From Alphaproteobacteria bacterium (GTDB lineage Bacteria; Pseudomonadota; Alphaproteobacteria; Micavibrionales; UBA2020): a stretch of 64,000 nucleotides of DNA. Position numbers and translations under genes: made by a program. A model generated the notes under the pieces. That model worked only from the letters and a program-made list of their open reading frames with translations, did no database searches and was not told the origin of the DNA. Positions 49,331-58,686 of the stretch are shown here, piece by piece (position 1 is the first letter of the stretch; each line of letters starts with the position of its first letter). The stretch spans positions 62,001 to 126,000 of the forward strand of contig JAEUKT010000002.1 of assembly GCA_016794125.1 (NCBI GenBank), read 5' to 3'.

Positions 49331-49699
49331 ATGGGCCTGTTCAAGCGCAAGATCAAAGACCAGTTCAACCAACCGCCCCAGCGCGATTTGCAGGCCTTCA
49401 CGATCACGCTGACAAAACCGGAAGCCGATACCGCCGCGCAGGCTGCTTCGTTTGCCGCCACGCTCGACCGCTGGCTGCAACGTCAGGGCGACATGCAAAA
49501 GGGCAATGCGCAAAGCCCAGTCGCGGGCGCGGGTATCGTCGCCATTTCCTGCACCGAAGAAACTATGCAGCGCATCGAACGCCAGTTCGCAGGCGACATC
49601 CTGCGCGTCGATCCGCCCGCGCAGCATCAGCGCGGCACGATCTACCCGCCGAAGGTCGATCCCTGGGATGTCAGTAAATGGTCCACGCCTAGGGCCTGA
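49331..49699 (+). CDS. small protein of unknown function
   Basis: 122 residues with GGAG upstream of the ATG at 49331. A basic start (MGLFKRKIKDQ) is followed by a mixed region with ISCTEETMQRIERQFAGDIL and a Pro/Trp-rich end (YPPKVDPWDVSKWSTP). No family known to me. Single gene; its 3' end overlaps the convergent membrane protein gene by 11 bp. Confidence 0.65.
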   Translation: MGLFKRKIKDQFNQPPQRDLQAFTITLTKPEADTAAQAASFAATLDRWLQRQGDMQKGNAQSPVAGAGIVAISCTEETMQRIERQFAGDILRVDPPAQHQRGTIYPPKVDPWDVSKWSTPRA

Positions 49700-50273
49700 G
49701 CATCCGGCGGCGGACGAGCAGATACGCCCACATCGTGAAATTGATCAGGCACATATAGACCGGGAACAGCAGCGTCGTTGCCGTCCATTGCGCCAGCGCG
49801 AAAATCGAGATAATCGTCGATATGGCGAACAGGAAATAGGCCAGAGCCCTTTCTTCGTCCGGTTTCGCCCATGATTTGCGAAAGGTCGGGAAAAACCCGA
49901 TCGCGTCGATCACGACGATCAGAACGACCGACCAGAACGGATCAGACGTGAAATACCATAGCGGCAGCGTGAGGAACGCGGCTGCCAGCGCATATTTATC
50001 TGCCTTCGTGATATTGCGCGTGCCTTGCCTGAACCCGATATAGCAAAGGATCAGGCATGTGAAGGCGCCTATCACCGTCGGTATTACCCCCGCCCCGCCG
50101 CCTTCGGCATATTGTGCCGATGCTGCGATGATGGTCAGGATAAACCAGATCAGCCATGAAAAAGCATGCGGCTTCACCTCGCCGCGCAAGGCCGCGCGGA
50201 CATAAGGGGCGAATCCGGCGAACAATACGATCGCGGACAGGATGACAAGTATGGCAGGGCTGATGGTTTTTAT
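49689..50273 (-). CDS. multi-pass membrane protein of unknown function (non-ATG start)
   Basis: Five to six hydrophobic helices. KPHAFSWLIWFILTIIAASAQ, then VIDAIGFFPTFRKSW, are conserved in an unnamed alpha/gamma-proteobacterial membrane family as I remember it. Homologues begin with a full helix before the YVRxxxRGxxKPHAFSW motif. Here that helix (ISPAILVILSAIVLFAG) lies in frame upstream of the first TTG (50225), but this stretch has no ATG, GTG or TTG. The true start may be ATA near 50273. The coordinates are therefore approximate. The frame follows the acyl-CoA dehydrogenase stop directly. Confidence 0.55.
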   Translation of the reverse strand: MKTISPAILVILSAIVLFAGFAPYVRAALRGEVKPHAFSWLIWFILTIIAASAQYAEGGGAGVIPTVIGAFTCLILCYIGFRQGTRNITKADKYALAAAFLTLPLWYFTSDPFWSVVLIVVIDAIGFFPTFRKSWAKPDEERALAYFLFAISTIISIFALAQWTATTLLFPVYMCLINFTMWAYLLVRRRMLRP

Positions 50274-50279
50274 CCCGGC

Positions 50280-52064
50280 TTAAAACTGGTCGTTGGCAAT
50301 CGCACAGGCCATCTTCTGCCCGCCCATAATGGGGGCGGACAGGCCATGCACCTGCGGCAGCAGCGCTTCGGCAAAGAAGCGTGCCGTGATCAGTTTTGTG
50401 TTGTAGAAATTTGCATCATCGCCGCTATGCAGCGCGCCATGCGCCGACGATGCCATGCGCGCCATCATGTAGCCGCCAGCCACCAGTGAAAACTGACGCA
50501 GATACGGCACGGCGGAAGCAGCCATGGCATCGGTGTTCGATTTCGCATTCGCCAGCATCCATGCCGTGGTTTCTTCAAGCGCAGTCACCGCCTTCGTCAG
50601 CGATCCCTGAATGACATCCAGATCGTCGCTCGGCTTTTGCGTCAGCGTTTTTGCAAAGGCTTTAATTTCGCCCATGAACTTCGCCGCTTCCGCGCCGCCG
50701 TCGCGCAAGACTTTGCGGAACACAAGGTCGTTGGCCTGAATGCCGTTGGTGCCTTCGTAAATCGGCAGGATACGGCTGTCGCGGTAATATTGCGCCGCGC
50801 CGGTTTCTTCGATAAATCCCATGCCGCCGTGAATTTGCAGGCCGGTCGATGCCGTTTCGACAGCAAGGTCGGTCGCCCAGGCCTTCACCAGCGGCACCAG
50901 CAGGTCGAGACGCGCAGCAGCTGCGGTTTTCGCCGCTTCGTCGCCCGCATGGCGGGAACGGTCAATCATGCCGGCGGCGTAATAGGCCAGCGCGCGCGAT
51001 GCTTCGGTGTTCGACTTCATCGTCAGCAGCATGCGGCGCACATCGGGATGCTCGATGATCGCCACGCGCTTGCCGGATTTATCGCCCAGTTTCATGCCCT
51101 GCACGCGGTCTTTGGCATATTGCAGCGCGTGCTGGTATGCAGCTTCCGACAGGGCAACGCCCTGCTGGCCGACACCAAGCCGCGCATTGTTCATCATGAT
51201 GAACATATTCCGCAAACCCTGACCCGGCTGGCCGATCAGGTACGACACCGCGCCTTCGTGCTCGCCATACATCATGACGCAGGTGGGAGAGCCGTGGATC
51301 CCGAGTTTATGTTCCAGCGACACCGCACGCACATCGTTTCTCTTGCCGATGCTGCCGTCGTCATTGACGAGAAATTTCGGCACGATAAACAGGCCGAGAC
51401 CATCATTGCCTTCCGGCAGTCCGTCAATGCGCGCCAGCACAAGGTGGATGATGTTCGGGGTGAAATCATGTTCGCCCCAGGTGATGAAGATTTTCTGGCC
51501 CTTCATCAGGTAATGATCGCCGTTCTTTTTCGCAACGGTGCGGATGGCGGCAAGATCGGTGCCGGCCTGCGGCTCGGTCAGGTGCATCGATCCTGTCCAT
51601 TCGCCGGAAATCATCTTCGGCAGGTATTTCGCCTTGTCGGCGGGCGTGCCCAGCACTTCGATTGCTTCAATCGCGGCCTGGGACAGCAGCGGGCAGAGTG
51701 ACAGGGCGAGGTTCGCCGCCTGCCACATTTCGCCGACCGCCATGCCAAGCGCATGGGGCAGCGCCTGCCCGCCGTGATCCGGGGCGCAAGTCACGCCCGT
51801 CCAGCCGCCTTGCGCGAACTGGGTATAGGCATCTTTAAACCCATCCGGCGTCTTCACCGTTTCACCCGCCAGTTTCGACATCTGCAGGTCGCCGTTTTTG
51901 TTCGTCGGTGCCCAGACTTCACCGGCAAGGCGCGCGGCCTCCGCAAGTACAGCCTCAACCACATCGGGGCTGGCATGTTCGTATCCCGGCAGCGCAGCGA
52001 TTTCTTCCATGCCCGCGATTTCATCGAGGACGAAGCGCATGTCTTTCAGCGGTGCGGTGTACAT
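50280..52064 (-). CDS. acyl-CoA dehydrogenase (DmdC/long FadE-like)
   Basis: 594 residues, longer than the usual 380-400, with the extra C-terminal domain of the 3-methylmercaptopropionyl-CoA dehydrogenase subgroup. The FAD-site region is SMHLTEPQAGTDLAAI (about 160-175), followed by KQKIFITWGEHD-type beta domain, and the catalytic Glu lies in LPIYEGTNGIQANDLVFRK (about 430). The acyl substrate cannot be determined. The gene is followed by a terminator upstream and a small membrane-protein gene downstream on the same strand. Confidence 0.9.
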   Translation of the reverse strand: MYTAPLKDMRFVLDEIAGMEEIAALPGYEHASPDVVEAVLAEAARLAGEVWAPTNKNGDLQMSKLAGETVKTPDGFKDAYTQFAQGGWTGVTCAPDHGGQALPHALGMAVGEMWQAANLALSLCPLLSQAAIEAIEVLGTPADKAKYLPKMISGEWTGSMHLTEPQAGTDLAAIRTVAKKNGDHYLMKGQKIFITWGEHDFTPNIIHLVLARIDGLPEGNDGLGLFIVPKFLVNDDGSIGKRNDVRAVSLEHKLGIHGSPTCVMMYGEHEGAVSYLIGQPGQGLRNMFIMMNNARLGVGQQGVALSEAAYQHALQYAKDRVQGMKLGDKSGKRVAIIEHPDVRRMLLTMKSNTEASRALAYYAAGMIDRSRHAGDEAAKTAAAARLDLLVPLVKAWATDLAVETASTGLQIHGGMGFIEETGAAQYYRDSRILPIYEGTNGIQANDLVFRKVLRDGGAEAAKFMGEIKAFAKTLTQKPSDDLDVIQGSLTKAVTALEETTAWMLANAKSNTDAMAASAVPYLRQFSLVAGGYMMARMASSAHGALHSGDDANFYNTKLITARFFAEALLPQVHGLSAPIMGGQKMACAIANDQF

Positions 52065-52076
52065 CTGGCAAACTCC

Positions 52077-52115
52077 AAAAAAAATTCCGGCAGCCTTTTA
52101 AAGGACTGCCGGAAT
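52077..52115 (-). terminator. intrinsic terminator
   Basis: On the minus strand ATTCCGGCAG pairs with CTGCCGGAAT (52084-52093 / 52106-52115), followed by a T-run. Ends the paralogue pair at 52.2-53.2 kb before the acyl-CoA dehydrogenase gene. Confidence 0.85.
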
Positions 52116-52174
52116 ATTAACATTTCAGGCGCATATATAAAGCCCCCGTGCGGGATGCTTTATGAATATCGCGT

Positions 52175-52699
52175 TTACAGATCGAACGATCCGCTGCCTT
52201 TTTTAGGCGCGGAGTTCGGTTTTACGGCAGGCCGCAGGTTCTGCATGCGCTCTTCGACCGCCACCATCAGTTTAGCCTGGCCAAAACCGCTATGGATTTC
52301 ATCGAGCGGAATGCGCGCTTCTTCCTGTACATACAGCTTCACCAGCGGATGCGCGTTGTCGCCGCGCTGTTCCGCCACATTTGTGAAGATACGCGACAGC
52401 GTGCGGGTTGCGTCTTCATGGCCGCCCATCGCGGTATCCATGCGCTCGCGGATCATCTTGCCTTCTTCGGTGCCTTTCAGGTCATCGACCACATCGACGA
52501 CTTCGCGCAGCTGCGCCAGTTCGTCGGCCGTCGGCGCGCTGGATTGCCAGTCATACACGATCGCGCGTTCGATGGAGATCAATGCGGCACGCGCATTGTC
52601 TTCCGGCAGTTTCGCGATCTCGTTGAAAAGCTTGTCAATGCCTTCCGGCGTGCCGATGGTGCCAAGGCGGCGGGTGTAGTCGTCAGGGTTGAATGCCAT
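52175..52699 (-). CDS. paralogue A of an unrecognised family ending in GSFDL
   Basis: 174 residues, no signal peptide. Mostly helical. Shares several stretches with the upstream neighbour: YDWQSSAPTADELAQLREVV, and FGQAKLMVAVEERMQ followed by a low-complexity linker and the terminal GSFDL. The duplication and matching C-terminus suggest a short functional tail, perhaps for recognition by a partner. AAGGAG precedes the ATG. Not assigned to a known family. Confidence 0.75.
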   Translation of the reverse strand: MAFNPDDYTRRLGTIGTPEGIDKLFNEIAKLPEDNARAALISIERAIVYDWQSSAPTADELAQLREVVDVVDDLKGTEEGKMIRERMDTAMGGHEDATRTLSRIFTNVAEQRGDNAHPLVKLYVQEEARIPLDEIHSGFGQAKLMVAVEERMQNLRPAVKPNSAPKKGSGSFDL

Positions 52700-52709
52700 G
52701 TGAAACTCC

Positions 52710-53246
52710 TTAAAGGTCAAATGAGCCGCCGCGATTGGGACGGCGAGGGTTGTTGGGGGATGGCTGTTTTTGCGCGGCGCGTTCGCGCTGTACGCGCTCC
52801 TCGACCGTCACCATCAATTTTGCCTGACCGAAGGCCGTGCCAACGTCTTCGAGCGGTTGCTTGCGTTCTTCCTCCACATAAGCTTTCACGAGGCTGTGCG
52901 CGGCATCGCCTTTGAAATCGAGTATCTTGCGGAACATCGCGGACATCGCCTGCCCCTCAGCCGCGATCGTCATGCCGCTTTCCATGTCGGCGCGCAGCAT
53001 GTCGCCGGTGGGCGTGCCCTTCAACTGGTCGATGGCATCCAGCACCATGCGCAACTGCGCCAGCTCGTGCGGCTTGGGCGCGGTGCGCTGCCAGTCGGTG
53101 ACGATATTCAGCTCCACGCGGTTTACGACCGCCAGCCGCTCGCTGGCCGGCAGCACGGAAAGCTGGTCGAACAGCGTCTCCACTTCGGCTGAATCGCGCG
53201 CGGCCTCGATACGGCGCGCCAGATCATCGGCATCGAATGCGGACAT
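52710..53246 (-). CDS. paralogue B of an unrecognised family ending in GSFDL
   Basis: 178 residues. Aligns with paralogue A along its length (TDWQRTAPKPHELAQLRMVL; FGQAKLMVTVEERVQ; terminal GSFDL), with an Asn/Pro/Arg linker of different length before the tail. Starts at the ATG at 53246, which has AAGGA about nine bases upstream. Transcribed first in the pair, divergent from the lytic transglycosylase gene with its sigma-54 promoter. Confidence 0.75.
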   Translation of the reverse strand: MSAFDADDLARRIEAARDSAEVETLFDQLSVLPASERLAVVNRVELNIVTDWQRTAPKPHELAQLRMVLDAIDQLKGTPTGDMLRADMESGMTIAAEGQAMSAMFRKILDFKGDAAHSLVKAYVEEERKQPLEDVGTAFGQAKLMVTVEERVQRERAAQKQPSPNNPRRPNRGGSFDL

Positions 53247-53349
53247 GTGCATTTCCTTCAGATCTATATATGTCTTGTGGTTATGGATTTTATAGCACCA
53301 GCCTCCTGCCCTGACAATCCACTTAACGTAAAAACAGGGTGTTAGCCGT

Positions 53350-53366
53350 CTGGCACAGCGTTTGCA
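53350..53366 (+). promoter_or_regulatory. sigma-54 (RpoN) promoter
   Basis: CTGGCACAGCGTTTGCA shows GG at -24 (53352-53353) and GC at -12 (53364-53365) with exactly 10 bp between, matching TGGCAC-N5-TTGCA. Start predicted near 53377, 45 bases before the transglycosylase ATG. No enhancer-binding protein site was recognised. Confidence 0.7.
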
Positions 53367-53421
53367 ATGTTATCCATATAAAGAAGGCCAAAAATGGCCG
53401 CGGATCAGGGAGTTTAAGGTT

Positions 53422-54414
53422 ATGGGATCATTTTTATCAGGATTATCGTCTAAAATAACCCAAAAATATCAGGGAGTTGCATCCCCGCAAGTCATTAGCG
53501 CGGTCCAGAAGGCCAGCAGCAAGACAGGGGTAGATTTTACCTTCCTGATGGAAAAAGCTTCCACCGAGAGCAGTTTTAACCCGACCGCCAAGTCGAAATC
53601 CTCCTCCGCGACCGGCCTGTACCAGTTTATCGAGGATACCTGGCTGTCGATGGTCAAGAAGCATGGCGACCGTTTCGGCCTCGGCGATTATGCCGACAAG
53701 ATCGAGGTAAAAAACGGCCGTTGCTGCGTCGATGACGCGGCCGCCCGCAAAGAGATCCTTTCCCTGCGCAACAACCCCGAAATTTCCGCCCTGATGGCAG
53801 GCGCGTACAGCGCGGAGAACAAGGCATATCTGCAAAAGAACACCGGCGGCGATGTCGGATCGACCGAAATGTATATGGCGCATTTCATGGGCGCAGGCGG
53901 CGCCACGAAATTCCTGAACTGCCGCGATTATGACGGCAGCGCCATCGGCGCTAAACTGTTTCCCGCGCAGGCGCGCGCGAACAAGAACGTGTTCTACGAC
54001 AAGGCGACCGGCAAGGCCCGCTCGCTCGACGAAATCTATAACCTGTTCGATAAAAAATTCTCCGATGGACCTTCGGCAAACGACACCGCAAAAACTTCCG
54101 ACACTTCGGCTTCACACACCGAAACCGCGAAGCGCTCCATCAAGGCACCTGCCGCCGCCGACTATTCAAGCACACCCACCCCCGTCAGGGCCGCGCAGGT
54201 GCTTCCCGTTTTCGACGACGCGAACGACAAGGACGACATCATCTGGTCGAACGACCCGCGTTTCCGCCATGACCTGCCGCAGTCCGGCTACACGAACACC
54301 CGCAAATCGGTGCATCGCATCAGCGCGGAAAGCATCATGGTAATGTCGCAGATGCGCGACACCGAACGCGAGGCGTTCAGCAGCAACCGCGACAAATACG
54401 GTTATAACAGCTAG
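53422..54414 (+). CDS. lytic transglycosylase (SLT domain) protein
   Basis: 330 residues. A lysozyme-like SLT domain at about residues 18-150: VISAVQKASSKTGVDFTFLM, with the catalytic Glu in KASTESSFNPTAKSKSSSATGLYQFIEDTW. The C-terminal 100 residues are low-complexity (Thr/Ala/Ser/Pro) and end with a charged segment. No Sec signal peptide is visible. The N-terminus MGSFLSGLSSKITQK is reminiscent of proteins secreted by other routes. The sigma-54 promoter suggests a role connected to flagella or another RpoN-dependent process, but that is inference. The ATG at 53422 follows GGGAG and AAGG. Confidence 0.85.
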   Translation: MGSFLSGLSSKITQKYQGVASPQVISAVQKASSKTGVDFTFLMEKASTESSFNPTAKSKSSSATGLYQFIEDTWLSMVKKHGDRFGLGDYADKIEVKNGRCCVDDAAARKEILSLRNNPEISALMAGAYSAENKAYLQKNTGGDVGSTEMYMAHFMGAGGATKFLNCRDYDGSAIGAKLFPAQARANKNVFYDKATGKARSLDEIYNLFDKKFSDGPSANDTAKTSDTSASHTETAKRSIKAPAAADYSSTPTPVRAAQVLPVFDDANDKDDIIWSNDPRFRHDLPQSGYTNTRKSVHRISAESIMVMSQMRDTEREAFSSNRDKYGYNS

Positions 54415-54419
54415 CCAGC

Positions 54420-56294
54420 TCAGTGAATTTCGATGACCGGCGCTTTCAGGTTCTGTGACTGGAGCGCCCGCGCCTGTTGTTCGATCATCTCGCGCAACTG
54501 TTGCGGGGTGATCGACAGGTTGGGCTTCAGCGACGATTTGCTGCCCGCGAAGTCCAGCAGCATGTCGAGCGGCGATTCTTCGGCGGGGAACTGTTCCACC
54601 TCGGTATCGTCTTTCGGGTCGATCTTGGCGCGTTCTTTTGCGACTTCGATGGCGCGCGCAAGGCCGCCCAGTTCATCGACCAGCCCGCGTTCCTTCGCCT
54701 GCGCGCCGGTCCAGGCGCGGCCTTCGGCCACGTTGAATGCCTGGTCATGCGTCATCTTGCGTCCTTGCATCACACGCTGCAGGAAGGCCTCGTAGATATT
54801 GTCGAGCGTCGCTTCGAACTTCGCCATTTCTTCGTCCGTGAACAGGCGGTTGAAAGACCACATGCCCGCATGAGCGCCTTCGGAGATCGTGACCCAGTTG
54901 ACGCCGATCCGGCTCCACAAATCCGCGAACACGAATTTGCCGCCGAACACGCCGATGGAACCCGTGATGGTACCGGGCTGCGCAACGATCCAGTCGGCGG
55001 GCGTCGCCACCCAATAGCCGCCCGATGCCGCATAGCTGCCCATGGAAACGATGACGGGCTTGCCCGCTTTTTGCGTTTCGATCACGGCGCGGCGGATAGT
55101 TTCAGCCGCGTTCGGGGACCCGCCCGGGCTGTCGATGCGGAAGACGACGGCTGCTACATCTTTGTCCTCGCGCGCGTCCTTGAACGCATCGACGATATCA
55201 TTCGCCTCGATGCCGCTGTCGCCCATACCGGCATGCGCACCGCCGAACGAAACGATTTCACCGGAACCCAGCACCAGCGCGATCTTGCGCTTCCCCTTGC
55301 CGCCGGTTTTTTTCTGTTCTTCCTTCTCGACTTCTTTTTTCACTTCATCAATAAAGCCGCGCAGGCCCTTCGGCTTGGTCTTGGCTTCGGGCGAATAGTC
55401 GGAAAGATCGACAGTGTCGTCTTTTTCGGCAAGCCCCGCTTCCTTGCGCGCCGCCGCCAGCACTTCGTCGTGATAGCCGATCTTATCGACCAGTTTCGCC
55501 TTCAGCGCGTCCTGGTCGTTATAAGGCGCGTTATCGACCAGCTGGCGCACGGCTTCCGGCGTCAACCCGCGCGCTTCGGCGATACCGCCGATCATCTGGC
55601 GCGACAGATCGCCGATCATTTCGGTCAGGGCCATGCGGTTGGGCGCGCTCATGTCGGTCGCGGTAAAGGTTTCGGGCGCAGATTTATAAAGCCCCTTGTG
55701 CCCGAATTGCGCGGTCACGCCGACTTTGTCGAACGTGCCCTTCACGAAAGGCACCTGTGCTGAAATGCCGGTGATGCCGACGATGCCGACCGGCTGCAGC
55801 CACAACTGGCCGAAGGCCGAGGCAAAATAATAATCCGACATGCCGGATGACATCTCGCCATAGCTTTCGCCGAATATATAGGCGAATTTGCCGGCCTTGC
55901 GGAAATGGGCGATGGCATCGCGCAATTCCTGCACCTGTGCCACGCTGAACTGCACATCTTCGATCGTCGCAAGGAAGCCCTTCACGCGGTCATCCTTCGC
56001 AGCACCCTCAAGTGCTTCGGTCAGGTCGCGGATGGTCGCGCTCGTATGCACAAATGGCTGCGTGACCGATGGCTTCGGCAGCTTTTCGCCGATGCCAGCT
56101 TTAAAGGTATAGGTCAGCAGGATTTTCGAGGGCAGCGCTTCGGGCTTGTCATCCATCGCGCGGCCGATGGCAACACCGATCATGATGACGAGGATGAAGA
56201 AAGAGAAGCCCATCATCAGCAAAAAGCCCTTGAGCAAATTCCACAGGCCATGGAAAAACCCGCCCTGTTTCTTGACAACTACCTGCTCGGCCAT
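54420..56294 (-). CDS. sppA: signal peptide peptidase SppA, 67K type
   Basis: 624 residues from the ATG at 56294. Membrane-anchored near the N-terminus (LLMMGFSFFILVIMIGVAIG). Two S49 domains in tandem. The catalytic Lys is in GLYKSAPETFT of the first half and the nucleophile Ser in GSYAASGGYWVAT of the second. This Ser/Lys dyad degrades signal peptides left in the membrane. Length matches E. coli SppA (618). Convergent with the transglycosylase gene, 5 bp apart. An upstream in-frame extension to 56405 is not supported. Confidence 0.94.
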   Translation of the reverse strand: MAEQVVVKKQGGFFHGLWNLLKGFLLMMGFSFFILVIMIGVAIGRAMDDKPEALPSKILLTYTFKAGIGEKLPKPSVTQPFVHTSATIRDLTEALEGAAKDDRVKGFLATIEDVQFSVAQVQELRDAIAHFRKAGKFAYIFGESYGEMSSGMSDYYFASAFGQLWLQPVGIVGITGISAQVPFVKGTFDKVGVTAQFGHKGLYKSAPETFTATDMSAPNRMALTEMIGDLSRQMIGGIAEARGLTPEAVRQLVDNAPYNDQDALKAKLVDKIGYHDEVLAAARKEAGLAEKDDTVDLSDYSPEAKTKPKGLRGFIDEVKKEVEKEEQKKTGGKGKRKIALVLGSGEIVSFGGAHAGMGDSGIEANDIVDAFKDAREDKDVAAVVFRIDSPGGSPNAAETIRRAVIETQKAGKPVIVSMGSYAASGGYWVATPADWIVAQPGTITGSIGVFGGKFVFADLWSRIGVNWVTISEGAHAGMWSFNRLFTDEEMAKFEATLDNIYEAFLQRVMQGRKMTHDQAFNVAEGRAWTGAQAKERGLVDELGGLARAIEVAKERAKIDPKDDTEVEQFPAEESPLDMLLDFAGSKSSLKPNLSITPQQLREMIEQQARALQSQNLKAPVIEIH

Positions 56295-56352
56295 GACAGC
56301 AACCTTTCGGAAATGCGGTGAAATTTTTTGCAGTCTATCGCAACATTCCGCA

Positions 56353-56381
56353 TTGAACGATAAATAAATTGGGTCTAGTCT
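56353..56381 (+). promoter_or_regulatory. promoter-like element upstream of candidate sRNA
   Basis: -35 TTGAAC (56353-56358), 17-bp spacer, -10 TAGTCT (56376-56381). No + strand protein gene follows. Confidence 0.45.
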
Positions 56382-56387
56382 CGTTTG

Positions 56388-56500
56388 CAGATCACGAGAC
56401 GACACGAGACAAAAAAAGCCCCAAGTGCGGAAACACTTGGGGCAATATCATCGAAGCGAAGTATTAAGGGAGAGGCCGTCCGATAGGGCGGCCTTTTCCT
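56388..56500 (+). ncRNA. candidate small RNA between sppA and aroC
   Basis: A promoter at 56353 leads into about 110 nt without a coding frame. It has a perfect hairpin GCCCCAAGUG / CACUUGGGGC (56418-56427 / 56434-56443) and a terminator-like stem GGCCGUCC / GGGCGGCC (56474-56481 / 56486-56493) followed by UUUU. The first hairpin preceded by seven A's also works as an intrinsic terminator on the minus strand, for aroC, so a bidirectional terminator is the alternative reading. Confidence 0.4.
56411..56443 (-). terminator. intrinsic terminator on the minus strand, for fabI-aroC
   Basis: Ten-base-pair stem GCCCCAAGTG / CACTTGGGGC followed on the minus strand by seven T's. It lies about 290 bp past the aroC stop and before sppA. 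Confidence 0.65.
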
Positions 56501-56506
56501 TGAGTG

Positions 56507-56621
56507 AAAGCATCGCGAATCTGTGGATAAGAGTCGAATCGTTTTTTGTGGCAGTTATCCACAGCATTATTTCTGTTTAAATTCAGATATTTAATAATGC
56601 CGTACGGCAACGCGATGCTTT
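56507..56621. other. dyad-rich segment with two inverted DnaA-box sequences
   Basis: Perfect consensus DnaA boxes TGTGGATAA (56522-56530) and TTATCCACA (56555-56563) face each other, within 10-bp arms CTGTGGATAA / TTATCCACAG. Outside them AAAGCATCGCG (56507-56517) pairs with CGCGATGCTTT (56611-56621); GCATTATT / AATAATGC (56564-56571 / 56593-56600) forms another arm, and TGCCGTACGGCA (56598-56609) is a palindrome. It could be a DnaA-controlled site, part of an origin, or a structured RNA. Only two boxes are seen, fewer than most origins. Confidence 0.5.
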
Positions 56622-56731
56622 TTGTTATGGAGAGTCACTGAAAAAATTTCGTGTTAAATCACAGAGTCTTGCGATTCACCGATTCGGCAGAACATCAACA
56701 GATACGCACAACAACCTGATCTGACTCGGAA

Positions 56732-57816
<1,085 letters not shown>

Positions 57817-57817
<1 letters not shown>

Positions 57818-58686
57818 TAACCCGAAATGCCCTGCAGCAGTTCGGCGGTCTGTTTCGCGGAATCAACCGCGACCATGCCGATCGTGTTATAGCCGCTATC
57901 GACATACATGATTTCGCCCGTCACGCCCGCGCCGAGGTCGGACAGCAGGAACAGGCCCGCGCCGCCCACATCCTCGGTCGTCACGTTCCGGCGCAAGGGC
58001 GCGTTCAGTTCATTCCATTTCAGGATGTAACGGAAATCGCCGATGCCGGATGCTGCCAGCGTCTTGATGGGACCCGCCGAAATCGCGTTCACGCGGATGC
58101 CGTTTTTGCCTACATCGCTTGCCAGATAGCGCACCGAAGCCTCCAACGCCGCCTTGGCCACGCCCATCACGTTGTAATGGGGCATGACGCGTTCCGCGCC
58201 GTGATAGGTCATGGTGATCAGGCTGCCGCCGTTTTTCATGAGCGGCACGGCGCGCTGCGCAACGGCCGTGAAGGAATAGACGGAGATATCCATCGTCTTC
58301 AGGAAATTGTCGCGCGTGGTGTTCAGGTACAGGCCGTCCAGTTCGTTCTTGTCGGAATAGGCAATCGCATGGACGACGAAATCAAGCCCGCCCCATTCTT
58401 TCTCGATCGCGGAGAAAGTGGTGTCGATGCTTTCATGATTGGTCACGTCGCAAGGCAGCACGATTTTAGACTGCACAGATTCAGCCAGCGGGCGCACACG
58501 TTTTTCCAAAGCATCGCCCTGAAAAGTGAAGGCAAGCTCCGCGCCGTGCTTGTGCGCCATTTCGGCGATGCCCCAGGCGATGGAACGGTCATTGGCGACG
58601 CCCATGATCAGGCCGCGTTTGCCTTTCATAAGCGGGAGGGCATTCGTCATGGAATCGGTATCCTCTGTGGCGGGGCGGTTATTCAT
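57817..58686 (-). CDS. fabI: enoyl-ACP reductase (NADH)
   Basis: Last reduction of fatty-acid elongation. The N-terminal [18 protein letters not shown] is the NAD-binding fingerprint of FabI. The catalytic Tyr and Lys are in [19 protein letters not shown] (Y-x6-K), preceded by [12 protein letters not shown]. Length of 289 includes an N-terminal extension of about 15 residues ([13 protein letters not shown]); the ATG at 58650 ([13 protein letters not shown]) is a plausible alternative start. FabI is the target of triclosan-type inhibitors in other bacteria. Confidence 0.95.

Noticed and set aside
56507-56621. Confident call of the chromosomal origin
   Set aside because: Only two DnaA boxes, no dnaA, parAB, hemE or gidA nearby. 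Listed only as a site to check.
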